64,000 nt of DNA, from contig MARA01000027.1 in assembly GCA_001792895.1 (NCBI GenBank), forward strand, positions 1 through 64,000, written 5' to 3'. Below are positions 36,895 to 48,479 of the stretch, in pieces (positions within the stretch are counted from its first letter, which is position 1; each line of letters opens with the position of its first letter). The stretch comes from Lentinus brumalis (lineage: Eukaryota; Basidiomycota; Agaricomycetes; Polyporales; Polyporaceae). The position numbers and the translations under genes are program-made. Under the pieces are notes generated by a model. It ran no database searches and was not told where the DNA came from. It saw nothing but the letters and a program-made list of their open reading frames with translations.

Positions 36895-38599
36895 GACTCG
36901 ACTCGTCGTCAGCGGGTACCTGGTAAGAGCATATCACTCAGAGTTGGTGTCGCAAGCTGACCGCATCAATTTGTGCGTATAGTATGACCGCTGCGAGCAG
37001 GCGGGTGGCGTCTTCCTCGAGCAAATGTATGTTGCGATTGCTTTAACGGAACTATGCACCGTCCCAACCCCCGCGTTCTCTCTTCTTCCGAGGATGTCCG
37101 TCGTCCTCCCCCGAATTCAGACATACTTTATCACAGAAGACTCGCACATTATTCCCTCTCTCCCTCCGCGACGGTGACCACCCTTCGAGTCCGTTCAGCC
37201 ATCGACCTCCATGCTCTCCGATACTGTTCCGTCTCCTCCGATGCCTCCCGGGTTCACGTCCTCTTCGCGTCTCGCATCATTCCTCGGATCCTACTCCTCG
37301 ACGAGTCCTCATCCCACAGCGCTCTTACTCAATTCCGCGTCTCACTCTCCCACCTGATCCTCTTTCTCATCCGCGTCCTCGCATGTCATCTATTCATCTG
37401 TTCAGTCTCTGTACCTCTAGCCGCGGCACGTCTCGGGATTCCATCGCGAGCAGGACTATCTCGTCCAGCGTACATCGTCCTGACCCGGACCCTGTACATC
37501 TCCTCCAGGTCAACTCCAGGTACGAAGGCTAGCATATCGCTTCCAAAATCAGCAGTCCCAAAAAAATCACTCGTCCGCCGCGCATTAAGTCATCATTCAA
37601 CCTAATCACGATGCTTCTGTTGACGTACAAGTCTCGTCGACGCCTCAGGAGACTACTTACGTGCTTCTCGTCCCGTCTCTTCCTCGTACCCTTCTCACAC
37701 TCATGCTTCCCTTCCACCGTTCGAACCACTCTCCACCTCGTTCGCGATTCTTTCTATGAACCTTATCTCCTCTCCCCACGAGTATAAAGTATCGCATCGG
37801 TGCTCTCATCAAACTTCACATGCATATCGCTGTCCCTCCCGCATCTTTCCCCACGGCTCGACCTTGCGGTACTCTCTCCCAATACCGACCCCGCATGTAC
37901 AGTATGTAGCTTCGTTTCCAAGCTCCGTCTATCATACACCGCTGCACGCAGCCAGAACCGAGTACGGACTCCGCAGAGTCTGATTCCGATTGCAACCCCC
38001 GCTCCCCGTCCGATGAGCAGACCAGCCGAGAGCGACCTCTGACGAATGTGCGACTAGCCAGCACGAGGCGTTTCTATTGATGCCGCCACATAGCACTGAG
38101 GGTACATAGACGACGTAAGTAGCCCTGCCCCGGGCATGCCCACAAAATCCTCGCCCTAAGCTTTGCAAGAACGCCAGAATCTCGTGCCTTCTGCATCTCG
38201 ATATGATATTCACCAGCACCGGAGGGACCAGGGTGCGAATAAGTCCGGAGTGTTCATTCTGCGAACTCCAAACCTCGCGTCGTTCTCACCACACCTCTGC
38301 ATCCTCAATGGCAACCGCAATCACAGACAGGCCAGCCAAGCAGGACCTCAACGTGAGCGACGAAGTCAGGCCCAGCGAGCTCCGCCGAATACACCATAGA
38401 CCATGACGCTCAGGGTATAAGCCGTCAATGCAAGTAGCGATTGCCACGTACAAAGTCTTCGTCCGAGGCTGTCGAGGATCCCGTGAGTCGGGAGTCTCGA
38501 CATAGTGATCGCCAGCGCAGGGCAGGGCAGGGGAAAGTGCAAGGGCAGGGGCAGGAAAGACGCAGACTGGAGAAAAAACATTCCGCCGGCGGATTATCA
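36895..38599. other. TC-rich 3' flank of F-box/WD40 copy 1
   Basis: 37050-38000 is strikingly pyrimidine-rich on the plus strand (many CTC, TCC and TCTC runs). This leaves a 183-codon frame open at 37054-37605, but its composition is low-complexity and I see no domain. I read it as non-coding. Confidence 0.4.
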
Positions 38600-41500
38600 C
38601 GAACGAGCACCACGTCTGAGAGGTGAGTGATGCGCACGTACGAAATGTCCGTTCACTGGCCAGAGGTTTCGGCATGCAGTGGCGTCCGGGACCGATACGG
38701 ATACGGAACCTCGAGACGTGTTGGTGAGCCTCGAGAGCCAGGAATCCGGATCCAGCGAAAGAAGGAGGCGCACGAGGAGCCTCGACGACCGCGGCCGCCG
38801 CTTCACCGGTCCATGGTCACTCCTCCCATGCATCCCACTCGACGTCCCTCCAAGTGACCAAGGTTCCTTCCGTATAATGTATTTCCCTCCCGTTCAAATC
38901 CTCGTGCGTTTTGCGGACTCGTGATCCATAGAGGATAGCCTTTCCCCACAGGCAGCAGTAAATCGGGAGGATCTGGGGCGTTCGAGAGACGATTCAGGAC
39001 GGCATGATGTGGGCAGGAAGAGCGGGCCACGTAGGATCGTCAAGCCGATGACTGAGTACAGGCCGACGCCAAGCAAGTCGACGGACCGAGGGTTGCGTGG
39101 GGCGCTGGACACTCCAGCCACCGCACATGCTTGTACGTCGAAGAAGGAACAGCAGGGAGGACGTGCTGGTGGCCTGCTCGTCAATTCCAAGCTTCATGGC
39201 CCGCCGCACTACCCAAGTCCCGGGCACTTCGCACGACTCGAGATCCGAGGCACCGCAGGATGCGCAACTGTGGGTAGTCCGCCGAGGCCGGAGCAAAAGA
39301 CCTTGTCAATCGAGCCATCGCGGTGACAAGCCCGAAGTCGAAGCGTACCAGTCCTTATCTGGAGCGCTAGTCGCGGGCTGTCGAGCTCTGCGACGACGCG
39401 GAAGTCGAAGCCTCCGCGAAAGCAGACTCGTCGCTGGGGGTCAAAGCGGCGGTTCCCAGGCATGCAGCCTCGGGCGAGACGCGGGGTGTATGTCCTCGGG
39501 GAATAGCTCTCGAAGGTCTGTGGGCCGCGAACGAGAAGCGTTCGGAAGGACCAAGGATAGATGGTCGGAGACGTTCGGACCGTCAGAGTACAGAGAGCTG
39601 CTCGGGCTCTCGCCGTCCGCCTCGGAGGGAGCAGAAGGCGTTCAAGTCCAGCCTTCATGGTGACAGGCCTGATGTCGACCTGCACCGCTATCCCGGTCCT
39701 CCGCTGGCGCACTGGATCTAGGCAGTCGGACTTCGTGACGGCGCAGCAAGCGGAGCCTCTGCAAAGTGAGACGCGCCGCTGGTGGTCGAACCCCTGGGTA
39801 GGCAGCGACGGGAGGGTCGAGCGACTGCAAGCTCGGGTCCATCGTCGTGGGTTAGCTGATAGAGGCCTACTGGGCAGGTCCGCTAGCCGTCACAGAGAAG
39901 CGTTCGGACGGGACAAGGATGGATGAACGAAAGTTGCGGACCTTGAAGAGCCCTTGAGCAGGATGCGGGTACTGCCATTATACGGTTCGGCGTTCAGTCG
40001 TGCATGAATATCAGAGAACGAAGGCTTACCGGGACTCGGCTTTGCTACGAAGGCGCGTATGATAGCTGCGAACATAGACTTGACATGCGTGCAGAGTCTG
40101 GATACGGAGGAGAAGTAGCATTGACGGAACAGGCTTGCCTGCGTAGAACTGGAAGACCAAGACGAAAGCGTAGTGAAAGACAGGGGAGAGTCCGAGCGCC
40201 ACGAAGGCGCGGTAGAAATTGTCCCTACTCCAGCGGACGCGAACTCGGCATTGCAACGAGGACGAGTCCAGATCATCTCATGGCAGAACAACATGTCAAG
40301 AGCAGCGAGTGGCGAAGCTGTCTGTCGCGTTACCGACAGAGCCTGCGGTGTCCAGGAACATGACGGCGCTGGTATCGACGACGCAGCACGACTTGTCTCG
40401 CCTGGTATTGAGATCCATGAGATACCTCCCGCCCGGGTGCTTGCGTCGTGGAGGGGTCTACGCGAGGTCAAGTGCACCGCAAGTCAGGTAGCGCAGTGAG
40501 ATTGCGCCTGTTATATCCTGAAGAGAATAAAAGAGCGTACAGGCAGATCGTCGTGAAGTCCCTAGAGTGCAGCTTCCAAGTTTTCAACAGCGAAGAGAAC
40601 GAAAACCAGACCGGGGACCTGCGGACGGTGGTACTGATATTGTCGGGACGACACGTCTGGCCCCGCGTAGGGAACATGGGTAGGGCACACGCCAGACGAG
40701 AGAGACGTGTCAAGGAGGCGCGTCGAAGGCTGACGGAGTCGAGATTGCTGAGTCGGTGTTCTGCTGACCGTGACTTGGACGTGGAAGGCGTGTCGTTCGT
40801 CGCCCGTATGTGAGTAGCTAGTGAGCTCAACGGTTTGCTGCACTCACCTCCGCCTTTGTAGCGGCCTCCAAAGTACTTTGTGTGCCCGTATACCTGCATG
40901 CTGGCTACCATCGCTGGTCGTCGTCGAGCGGGAAGAAGACAAGGCGGCTGCAGGAGACGCCACCACGTGTGATCATCGACCGCTCGTACTATACTCCTCC
41001 TCCTCCTCCTCCGCCTCCTCCTCCTCCTCCTTGTCGCAGTCGCCGTCGCCATCATTTATCTCGCTCACTAGCTCACTTACTACATTACTACTGTGCATTC
41101 TGTTTTGCTCGCTCCGCTGTGCGTGCTGCGCTCGCCGCATTCTTCTCGCTGGCCACAAGTGTCTCGAAGCTCGAGCCGACTATGGAATGATGTGCGTCCC
41201 TCCCGCCCTCTTTTTTGGCATCAAGCCAACAGCATTCGCGCGACAGGTCCTCGAGCGGTACTTTTCTGGCACTAGCAGACGTACGTGAACGGTCCCAATG
41301 CCGCGATGGAGCCCTACGTCAAGGCCCTGCCCCATGCGAACATCAGTCACTCCTTATTCAAGAACCTCGCGCGTCAGTAACAGGACCGCGGCGAGCTTAA
41401 GTCTGTGCTGCTGAAGGATGTACTTGCAGCCGACGTGCAGCGTCGATGGTGAGTAACATCATCTTGTCTGTGTGCACCGTACGAGGGACGTATCTGCGTC

Positions 41501-42470
41501 TCAGTCGCCCGCCAACCAATTGTGTACGCTACCGTCGCTGGAGACCTCTTTTACTCTCCAACGGCACGTCAGTGTCACAAGCACGGTTGAGAGACTCCCA
41601 GACACGCGCGATACATATATTCCTTTCCTCTCATCCGCGTTTGCTAACACGGCCTCCAGCCCGAGATCACGATCATCTGGAATCGGGATCCCGTCCTCTT
41701 CCTCGTCCCCATTGGCATCAGCATCGACCTCTAGGAGCACGCGATTCACCTTCAGCACCGCAATGACAAGGCCGATGTGAGTCTTCTTGCACGTCTTGCT
41801 GTTACTCTTGCGCACGAGAACTCACCTGTGCTTGTGCAGTACCTCGCCGTGGTCAATTTCACGCAAACTAACGCCGCTTCGTCGATTCCGCCAACTCCTC
41901 TTGCTTCGGTGGCTTGACCGCGCCCGCCAAGATGCTGGAAGGAGAGCACGCACATGTGGGACTGGGTAGACGCGCCACGTTCCATGGCCTCAGAGGTACG
42001 TCGTCCCCGAGTATTTTCACGCACGTTCCGGGCGCGCAGGATCGCACACAACCCCGATGAGGGCGAACAACGGACCCGGATGCGCTGCTTGCGCTGCTGC
42101 GTACGACGAGCTCAGTGCAGTCCGGCGTGTCGCCCTCCTCAGCCTGCCGAGGGTTCGTTTCCCTCGAGATTGTTCGATATCGGCCCTAGCTGCATCGTCC
42201 GTTCCTCCCAACCCTGCATCTGCATGATCTACTCGTCCCGGGCCGCTGTCGATGAGTCGTCAATGCGCCCAGGACCCCCGCGCGTGTGCCTTTGGTTGGT
42301 GGTCCATCGAGCCCGCCAACATTTGCACCCGCGACGATCTGGGCGATCGAGGAAGCAAAGGAGAGCTTACCTGCCTACACCAGGGGCATTGTGCGCAGCC
42401 CTAGCGATGTCCTCGCGATCTTCGGATACGGCGTGGCCTCACAAACAGTCGTCCGTCCGAGCTGGTTGTA
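38600..42470 (+). repeat. Diverged segmental duplication, copy C
   Basis: Matched to 48480-51150 (copy D) in the same order and orientation. 38735-38795 resembles 48647-48700 (GAATCCGGA..AAGGAGGC). 39670-39740 resembles 49180-49260 (ATGTCGACCTGCAC..GGCTGGCGC). 40915-41100 resembles 49700-49900 (GCAGGAGACGCC-CCACGTG). 41290-41450 resembles 50080-50230 (GGTCCCAATGCCGC against GGCCCCAATGCCGC). 42080-42360 resembles 50810-51100. Translated pieces align too (NGPNAAMEPY against KGPNAAESSY; then LFKNLA and FLQNVA). It may be the remains of a multi-exon gene family; stops interrupt both copies. Confidence 0.55.
39290..39930 (+). repeat. Tandem duplication, unit about 365 bp
   Basis: Two diverged units (about 39290-39570 and 39650-39930) share AGCC-TC..GGTGACA, GTCGA, GCGGAGCCTC-type and a terminal GAGAAGCGTTCGGA..GGACAAGGAT block (39531-39560 and 39896-39925). 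A third partial relative lies at about 49180-49300. Confidence 0.6.
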
Positions 42471-42479
42471 ATGGATAGG

Positions 42480-43349
42480 ACCTCGCCTCGGAGAGGCTAC
42501 CGGACGGCGCGCCAGCGGGAGGATATGCGCGTTCCCGGAGTTGCTCCGTCGGCTCATAGGAGATACCGTTGCAACCGGTCGGGTCGAATAGGAGCCTGCC
42601 GTCCTCCGTTGACTGACTGCTGGGCAGGCTCAAGCTGTACTCCTACCTGCCGTCACATCGTCCGTGCACCGGGGCCGCAGTCGGACGACCCTCTTCCTCT
42701 GCCCGATGCCACTCTTCCAAACCCCGTGGTCTCAGGCTCGTTCATGACCCGCAGCCTGCGGTAGACCTTGAGCTTCCGCCGCGCGTGGTCGCGCCTCCCT
42801 ACCTGATGCACCGGCACCGGCCCTTGGATTTGCTGCGCGGGATGCGAAACCCGGGCGTGCGTAGAGGTTGAGCCTTAACTCTCTAGGCCGCATGTCCGTG
42901 CGTTTGTCCACCGGAAGGCTCCTCGTCGCTTGCGGGTTTTCTCAGGTTCTCTTGTCGGACAGGGCGGGTAGCACCGCGCTCCTCGGCGGGCGGTGTACGT
43001 CTCTGTAGTTGGACATGGTTCTGGAGGAGTGCTGAGCTGGGATAGAACGGTGTGCTGTCTGGGCTGGAGGATGAGGACGAGGGCGTAGTATGCTTACGTA
43101 GCGCGTAAATGGATATATATTGTTCTCGACTCAGACCACGCCTTGAGGGACATCGGTGAAGCTGTATTATACAAAGGGGCGGAAATGCGAAGTGGGCACT
43201 GATGAATAGCGATCCGACTTGTCATAAGTGTGTAAAAGTGTCCGGGTTCCATTCCTCGTCACCGTGAGTGCGTCGAGCGAATGGTACATAGAGAAAACAG
43301 AAGATGGTTTCGCATCTGAAATGTCCAAAGCTAGTCGCGCGTTCGATCA
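42480..43349. other. No gene recognised
   Basis: GC-rich to 43000, then AT-richer 3' flank of F-box/WD40 copy 2. Nothing else is seen. Confidence 0.4.
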
Positions 43350-45748
43350 CTAAGTGTCGTCAGAGGAAACCAGTGGCACATCCCTCACGAACATGGCCAG
43401 CAGGCGTATACGGACTCTTCCTTCCTTGTCTCCGGATGCCAGAAATCTCCCGTCGAGCGAGAAGAGGAGGTGCGTCGCCCAACTGTAGTCGTCCCCGAAG
43501 GTCCACAAATGCTCTCCGTCCCTAGTGCTCCACAATCGGATGGTGCAATCCAAGGGGGCGGTGGCGACATATCGCTCGCACGGAGAGATGCATACAGCGG
43601 TGACCTTCGTACGGCGATCGAGGACGACATGAAGCGAGAAGCCGTCAGCGAAGCGACCCTGCGCTGTGCGAGTCTTCGTGCGGCGTACAACCACTACACC
43701 CTCAGCATTGTCTTCGGAAGCCCATGCGACACAAAAGGAATTTAGACGAGACATGGACAGGCCGATCACGGCCCCTACGGGGAAGAGCGAGAGGACGCCG
43801 CACGGCTCTGTTGTGGTTAACGGGGGCGAGGAGATGTCCCACCACCGGATACTGCCATCTCGAAACCCTACAACGAGCTGGGTATCGCCTATGAAGCTCG
43901 CGCAAGTTGCGGATGAGTGAGGGTGCCCAAAGTTCAAGTGATATGTTCCGTGTGCGGGGGTAGAGTCGGCCATTAGCCAGACGTGGCATCCAGGCGCAGC
44001 CGTGTTCCATTGCGCGACCCATAAGCCGCTGGACGACTTTGTGATACGGAGGCCACTGTAACCTTCGAAGATTTCATCGTGTAGTTCAGGGATGTGGTCG
44101 GGCCATAAGGGAACAGAGTTACTGATGGTAACCTTTCCTGAGGGGAGTACATGCACCGTATATGTGACCCCTAGGAATGTATCCACGACCGAGAGAGTGA
44201 GCCCGTCGAGACTCTGCCTGATCCATGCACAGGAGCACCATTGCCCATTTGCTTCTATAGAGGTGACTTCGACACAGTCAACGACGCGCCAGATTAGGAG
44301 TTTGGAGTCCCTTATGTCCGCCAAGAGCTCGCTGTTGTCCGAGAAATGTAGAGAGAGGACGGGTTCAGATGCTTCGGGGCACTGCGTCTCCACGAGAGTC
44401 CTCTCTGGAGCTGTCGTCCCGCTCCACACAATGACGGTGCCATCATCCGCTCCTGTGGCAATATATCGACCGTCCGGAGAGGCGACCATGGCGTCCACCC
44501 TCGTGGCGTGGCCCAGATGCAACTCTCCATCTGGGTATCCTGTAAAATAATGATGTTAATTCAGAAGCCTTAAGAGACGGTGTGCACATGTTGTACGCAC
44601 CGGCCGAGCACTGGACCTGAAGCAATTTAGCCTCGTAGAGACGGGGCAAGTATCTTTGAAAAATCTTCGACCAAAATGCGCGTCTGTTGTGCTTTTGCTG
44701 CGCTATTGACACCACCACGCTCGTATCAAGCGCAAGGATAGCATCGTCTAGCGGATGCCCGACATATATGAAGTTCCGCCAGGTCCAGGTGCTCGAGAAG
44801 CTGATAGTCAAGCTGCGGAGTTGGTTTGATGGCACAGTGGCTATCACTAAGAACATCTTGTCGAATGAGTGTTCGATCGAATCGTGGGTGGTGATGTCCA
44901 GGGATTGGAGGTGTTTCAACTCGGACAAGTCTACACGGTCTGTAAATGCCATAGGGGTCGGCAGCGGTCCACGAGTAGTATGAATTTTGTCACGAACATA
45001 CCTTTCAGAGCGTTCAAATCGCACCGCAGTACGCGCAACGTGGAGAGGGACATCTGAATGATAAGAGGGACGATATGACCGGTGTCCGAATCCGACCATG
45101 GGTGCGACTGGGCAAGACATGTCAGCGTGCCGCTGCAACAGCTTGTCACGTACATACCGTCACTTCCGACAGCATGTTGCACTTGTCGCGGAACCGCGAG
45201 GTGTCAGCAGTCGTGATGTCCACATTCACACTCCTGTATTCGAGACGCTGCAATCGCGGCAATGCGATCAAGACCCTCGCGAGCTCCGCACCCGTGCGAA
45301 ACCTCAGAGCCTGCAAGTACAGCTCTTCCACATGGAGGTATGTTTTGATATGAATGAACGTGGTAGCATGGAGAGCGATACGGTCGGAGTAATAGAACCT
45401 CAGGCCGACGATGCAGTACCTCCGTAGACCTGGTAGCAGCTTCAACAGGTCTACTGGGATGACCTCGAGGAGGCATCCAGGCTTTTTGTCTCCTGATACG
45501 GGTGACATCGAGAGGCTTCGAACAAAGCTCGCCATGCGGGGGTTAGAGGCGAAGTAGTCGTAGATGGAGTAGAGGTCTTCTCTTGACTGTACAAGTATCG
45601 ATGCCACGAGGTGATACCGAGCGGGGCGATTCCATCCGCGACAGGTCAAGGCGCAGCTGCGGAGCGACCGAACGTCCTCGTCAAGTTGATCGATGATGTT
45701 TTCCGCGACTTCAAGCGGGATGTACGGTAGATATGGAAGAGTCGACAT
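43350..45748 (-). CDS. F-box / LRR-like / WD40 protein, copy 2, intact, 741 aa
   Basis: Exons 45748-45158, 45107-45002, 44939-44601 and 44539-43350 sum to 2226 nt in frame. Introns of 50, 62 and 61 nt have GTATGT or GTGCGT donors and CAG acceptors. An F-box lies at residues about 9-50 (YIPLEVAENIIDQL..LRSCALTCRGW). The middle has leucine-rich strands (LLPGLRRYCIVGL, LPRLQRLEYRSV, LKHLQSLDIT). From about residue 350 come WD40 repeats: VDAMVASPDGRYIATGADD..VIVWS, LSLHFSDNSELL..LLIWR, ATCASFIGDTQLVVG..IRWWD, VTAVCISPCERYVAT..IRLWS. No signal peptide or membrane segment, so nuclear or cytosolic. The role is probably SCF substrate adaptor (family inference). It converges with copy 1 at 34348-36894 and has an equivalent first intron, so the two are paralogues. 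Confidence 0.88.
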
Positions 45749-46859
45749 GGTGGGAGGGAGGAAGGGGCGAGGGCGCGAGATATGAACGTCGAACGCCTGA
45801 GCCGGCAGTGCGTGCTATACACGGTTTCCGCATAACGCCCGCAAGTGGAACTGGACGCCAAGTGCACGCTCTATTCCATCCTCTGGCGCCGGTATTTATC
45901 GGTGCGTCAATGTGGCTTTGCATCTGGTCACAACGGAACACTCTCTCATTTGCAATGTAGTGCGCGCACATATCCACACAGTAGGCACTTGGAATGCCGA
46001 CGAGACATTCATTCTGCCTTCGAAAGGTCCTCCTCCCCAACGTAGCAGTTCCGGCGAGTAAGTATCTGCCGGAGCCCAAGTATATGGTACCGTATGTACT
46101 CGAATGAATGCGCATCGGACAGGGCCGACTTGGCTGTATCTGAGACTTGAGTCCCTCAAATCAACTTATTCCCGTATTCATCATACGGATACAGCCCCAG
46201 CGGTCTCCGCACCCGTGGGGACACTCCTGTGACTGAGCCGCACAGGCGCATGTCTCCACGGCTCACGAGAGACGAGCCCACGGCTATCATGACACTGCAA
46301 CGATTACACTTCCGTCAGCGATGATGAGGGAGAAGAATACGAACATTGAGAAACGCTGTATACAAAGCGAGACGAACGCCCTTGGAAAGTCCAGAATGGA
46401 CCACAGCATTGCTCGGACGAGGTCGCTGGGCCAGACACGACCAGCGTGGGGCACATGCGGCTCTCCAGAAAGTCCGAGGCTCGGAGGTGGGAAGGACGAT
46501 GCGCGAAAACATCTGAGGGGCATCGTGCGCGTCCTGAGCGAGCTAGGATCAGACTATGCACATCAGAACATTCAACAGGCAATAGAATAGAAGACGGAAG
46601 ACGCACTTGTAGGAGAAAGACACAGTCGACTGCCGGAACCGCAATAGCAGCGCGGTATGCTCGAACAGCAGATGCAGAGCGAACGAGTGCCGCGTGCGGG
46701 GCTCGCTGCTTACTGCTTCAGCACTTCGCTGAGCGACAGCCTACAAGACATACGTGTCAGCCCTTGTGGCTCACGAACCTTCTCGTCGCCTGTACTTGTG
46801 TTTGCGACGATGCTCGGGAGACCGGAGTGCTAGAATGCGCCGCTTCACGTTGGCCTCCG
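45749..46859. other. Upstream region of F-box/WD40 copy 2, no further gene
   Basis: The CCTCCC-rich leader lies next to the ATG. Between 46000 and 46860 I see scattered splice-like signals but no convincing exon. Confidence 0.4.
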
Positions 46860-46871
46860 CCGTCGGGTTGG

Positions 46872-47618
46872 GGCAAACAGAATTTGACGCGACCTGACGC
46901 GACCTGCCGCGACGTGACGCGCCGCGTCAGTTCGCGTCACGTCGCGTCAAGGTCGCGGTACGGCGCGTCAAGGTCGCGGCACGGTCGCGTCACGGTGCGT
47001 CAAGGTCGCGGCACGTCGCGCTCACGTCGCTGCACGGTGCGTCAATGTCGCGGCATGGTGCGTCAATGTGCAAGCTTTCAATGCTCTCACGACCGACAGA
47101 CTCACCTCGTAAACCACCGTCAACTTCATCGTACTTGTGTCATACACACACCCCGACGACTGGAACGTGACAGGTCCAAATGGCGAAGATCAAACATGAG
47201 CGAACACTTGCTCTCACTCACATCTGCCGCTACCTCCCACACTGGCTGGCATGTATTGCGATCCGTTGCACCCCTTGAAGACCGACTCAGGAAACCCGTT
47301 CTATCGCCATGAGATTACCCCTGTCCGAGCCGTTCTGAATGAGTAAGTACTTGATATTATTTATTTCAATGCATTCACCTAAGCTTGTGTCTGACGCATC
47401 CAGGCTCCATTAATGCTCGTCCTACAATAGATGATCTAGGACACTTCAGATTGCAGCAGGCGTTTCCCAAACGTCGTCTCAAACCGGCTTCTCTATGTCA
47501 AGTCGCGCTCAAGTCGCGTCCAGGTCGCGTCACACAGCGCGGCAAGCGCGGGCGTCTGTCGCGTCAAGGTGAGTCAGGGCGCGTCACGTCGCGTCAGGTC
47601 GCGTCAATTTACTTGTGC
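46872..47618. mobile_element. Foldback-like element with TGACGCGAC-array ends
   Basis: The left end (46883-47065) is an array of TGACGCGACC and GTCGCGGCACGGTGCGTCA-type units. The right end (47505-47607) is built of GTCGCGTCA units, the reverse complement. The outermost bases match as inverted repeats: ATTTGACGCGACCTGACGCG on the left and the same order, as reverse complement, on the right. GGCA-AA and its inverse lie just outside. CCGTCGGGTTGG occurs directly at both borders (46860-46871 and 47619-47630), consistent with an 11-12 bp target duplication. The interior has no transposase. The superfamily is unknown to me. Confidence 0.65.
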
Positions 47619-47630
47619 CCGTCGGGTTGG

Positions 47631-48479
47631 CACCTGGATGTATTCACGTTAGCAGGACAGATTCGGCGGGGGTCTGATCCGGATAGCAGACGGCGTGGAT
47701 GCGTGCTGAGCGAGCGGATGTGTGTCGTGCGGTAGGAAGACTAGACTGGATGTCGCCATCCTCGTATCTGTCGCACAGGTACTGTTGCTCCAACACGGTA
47801 CAAGCCCACCTCACGTGAACCGCTATGAGCTGTGCTCTCCGAGTCCACAACGAGCCCTGCGTTCCACCATACTCCTGCCATTCCAGTCAAGCTATGAGGA
47901 CGTACAGGACGTCGTTAAACGTCCAAGCTCGCCCGCAAGACCCGAACCCGTCGTTGCTCTTGACTTCGTCGATGAACGCGCTGAGAGGTGCGATGCCCAT
48001 GTAAGTGCTGTCGGCGGGCTACCCTGCTGCAAATGTGCGCCGACATATTCCTGCGTTCGAGCGTCTTTGCGGACGCACACCGAGCCCGGGCGCGAAGAAG
48101 CCCACCTGAACTTGCTCATCCTCTCGCCCACGCTCGCCGCGAGAGACGTTCCGGTCCTCGCGCACCGATATTTGGGTCAAGGAGACTAGTCCGGCCATCC
48201 CAGTCTGAGGGGGAACAAACTAGGATGATGGATGAGGCCTGAAGACGATCGTCCTCGAGCTGTGTGATGCCGGAGTCTCTGAAAGAGTCCTCGGTCCGTC
48301 GAAGGGGACGGTGGACATGTCCAAGCCCAACCGGGCCAACCCTGAACCTCAAGGTCCTCACGCTCCCATCAGAGGGTTAGGAGTCGAAGAGAATCTTCGC
48401 TGAGTGGAGTCCGAGCAGGCGCGACGCGAGCGAGCGCAGTCGCCCAGCACCAGTTACTTCCCGCAAATACGCACAGCGC
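47631..48479. other. No gene recognised
   Basis: Several GTAAGT/GTGAGT-like signals occur. A plus-strand frame at 47722-48189 is open but has no recognisable feature. Left unannotated. Confidence 0.35.

Noticed and set aside
37054..37605. 183-codon plus-strand frame
   Set aside because: Lies in a pyrimidine-rich tract where TC-biased composition suppresses stops; no domain, no splice support.
46446..47312. 288-codon plus-strand frame through the GTCGCG array
   Set aside because: The frame stays open because of the repeated CGCGTCA unit; its Ser/Arg repeat translation has no support as a protein.
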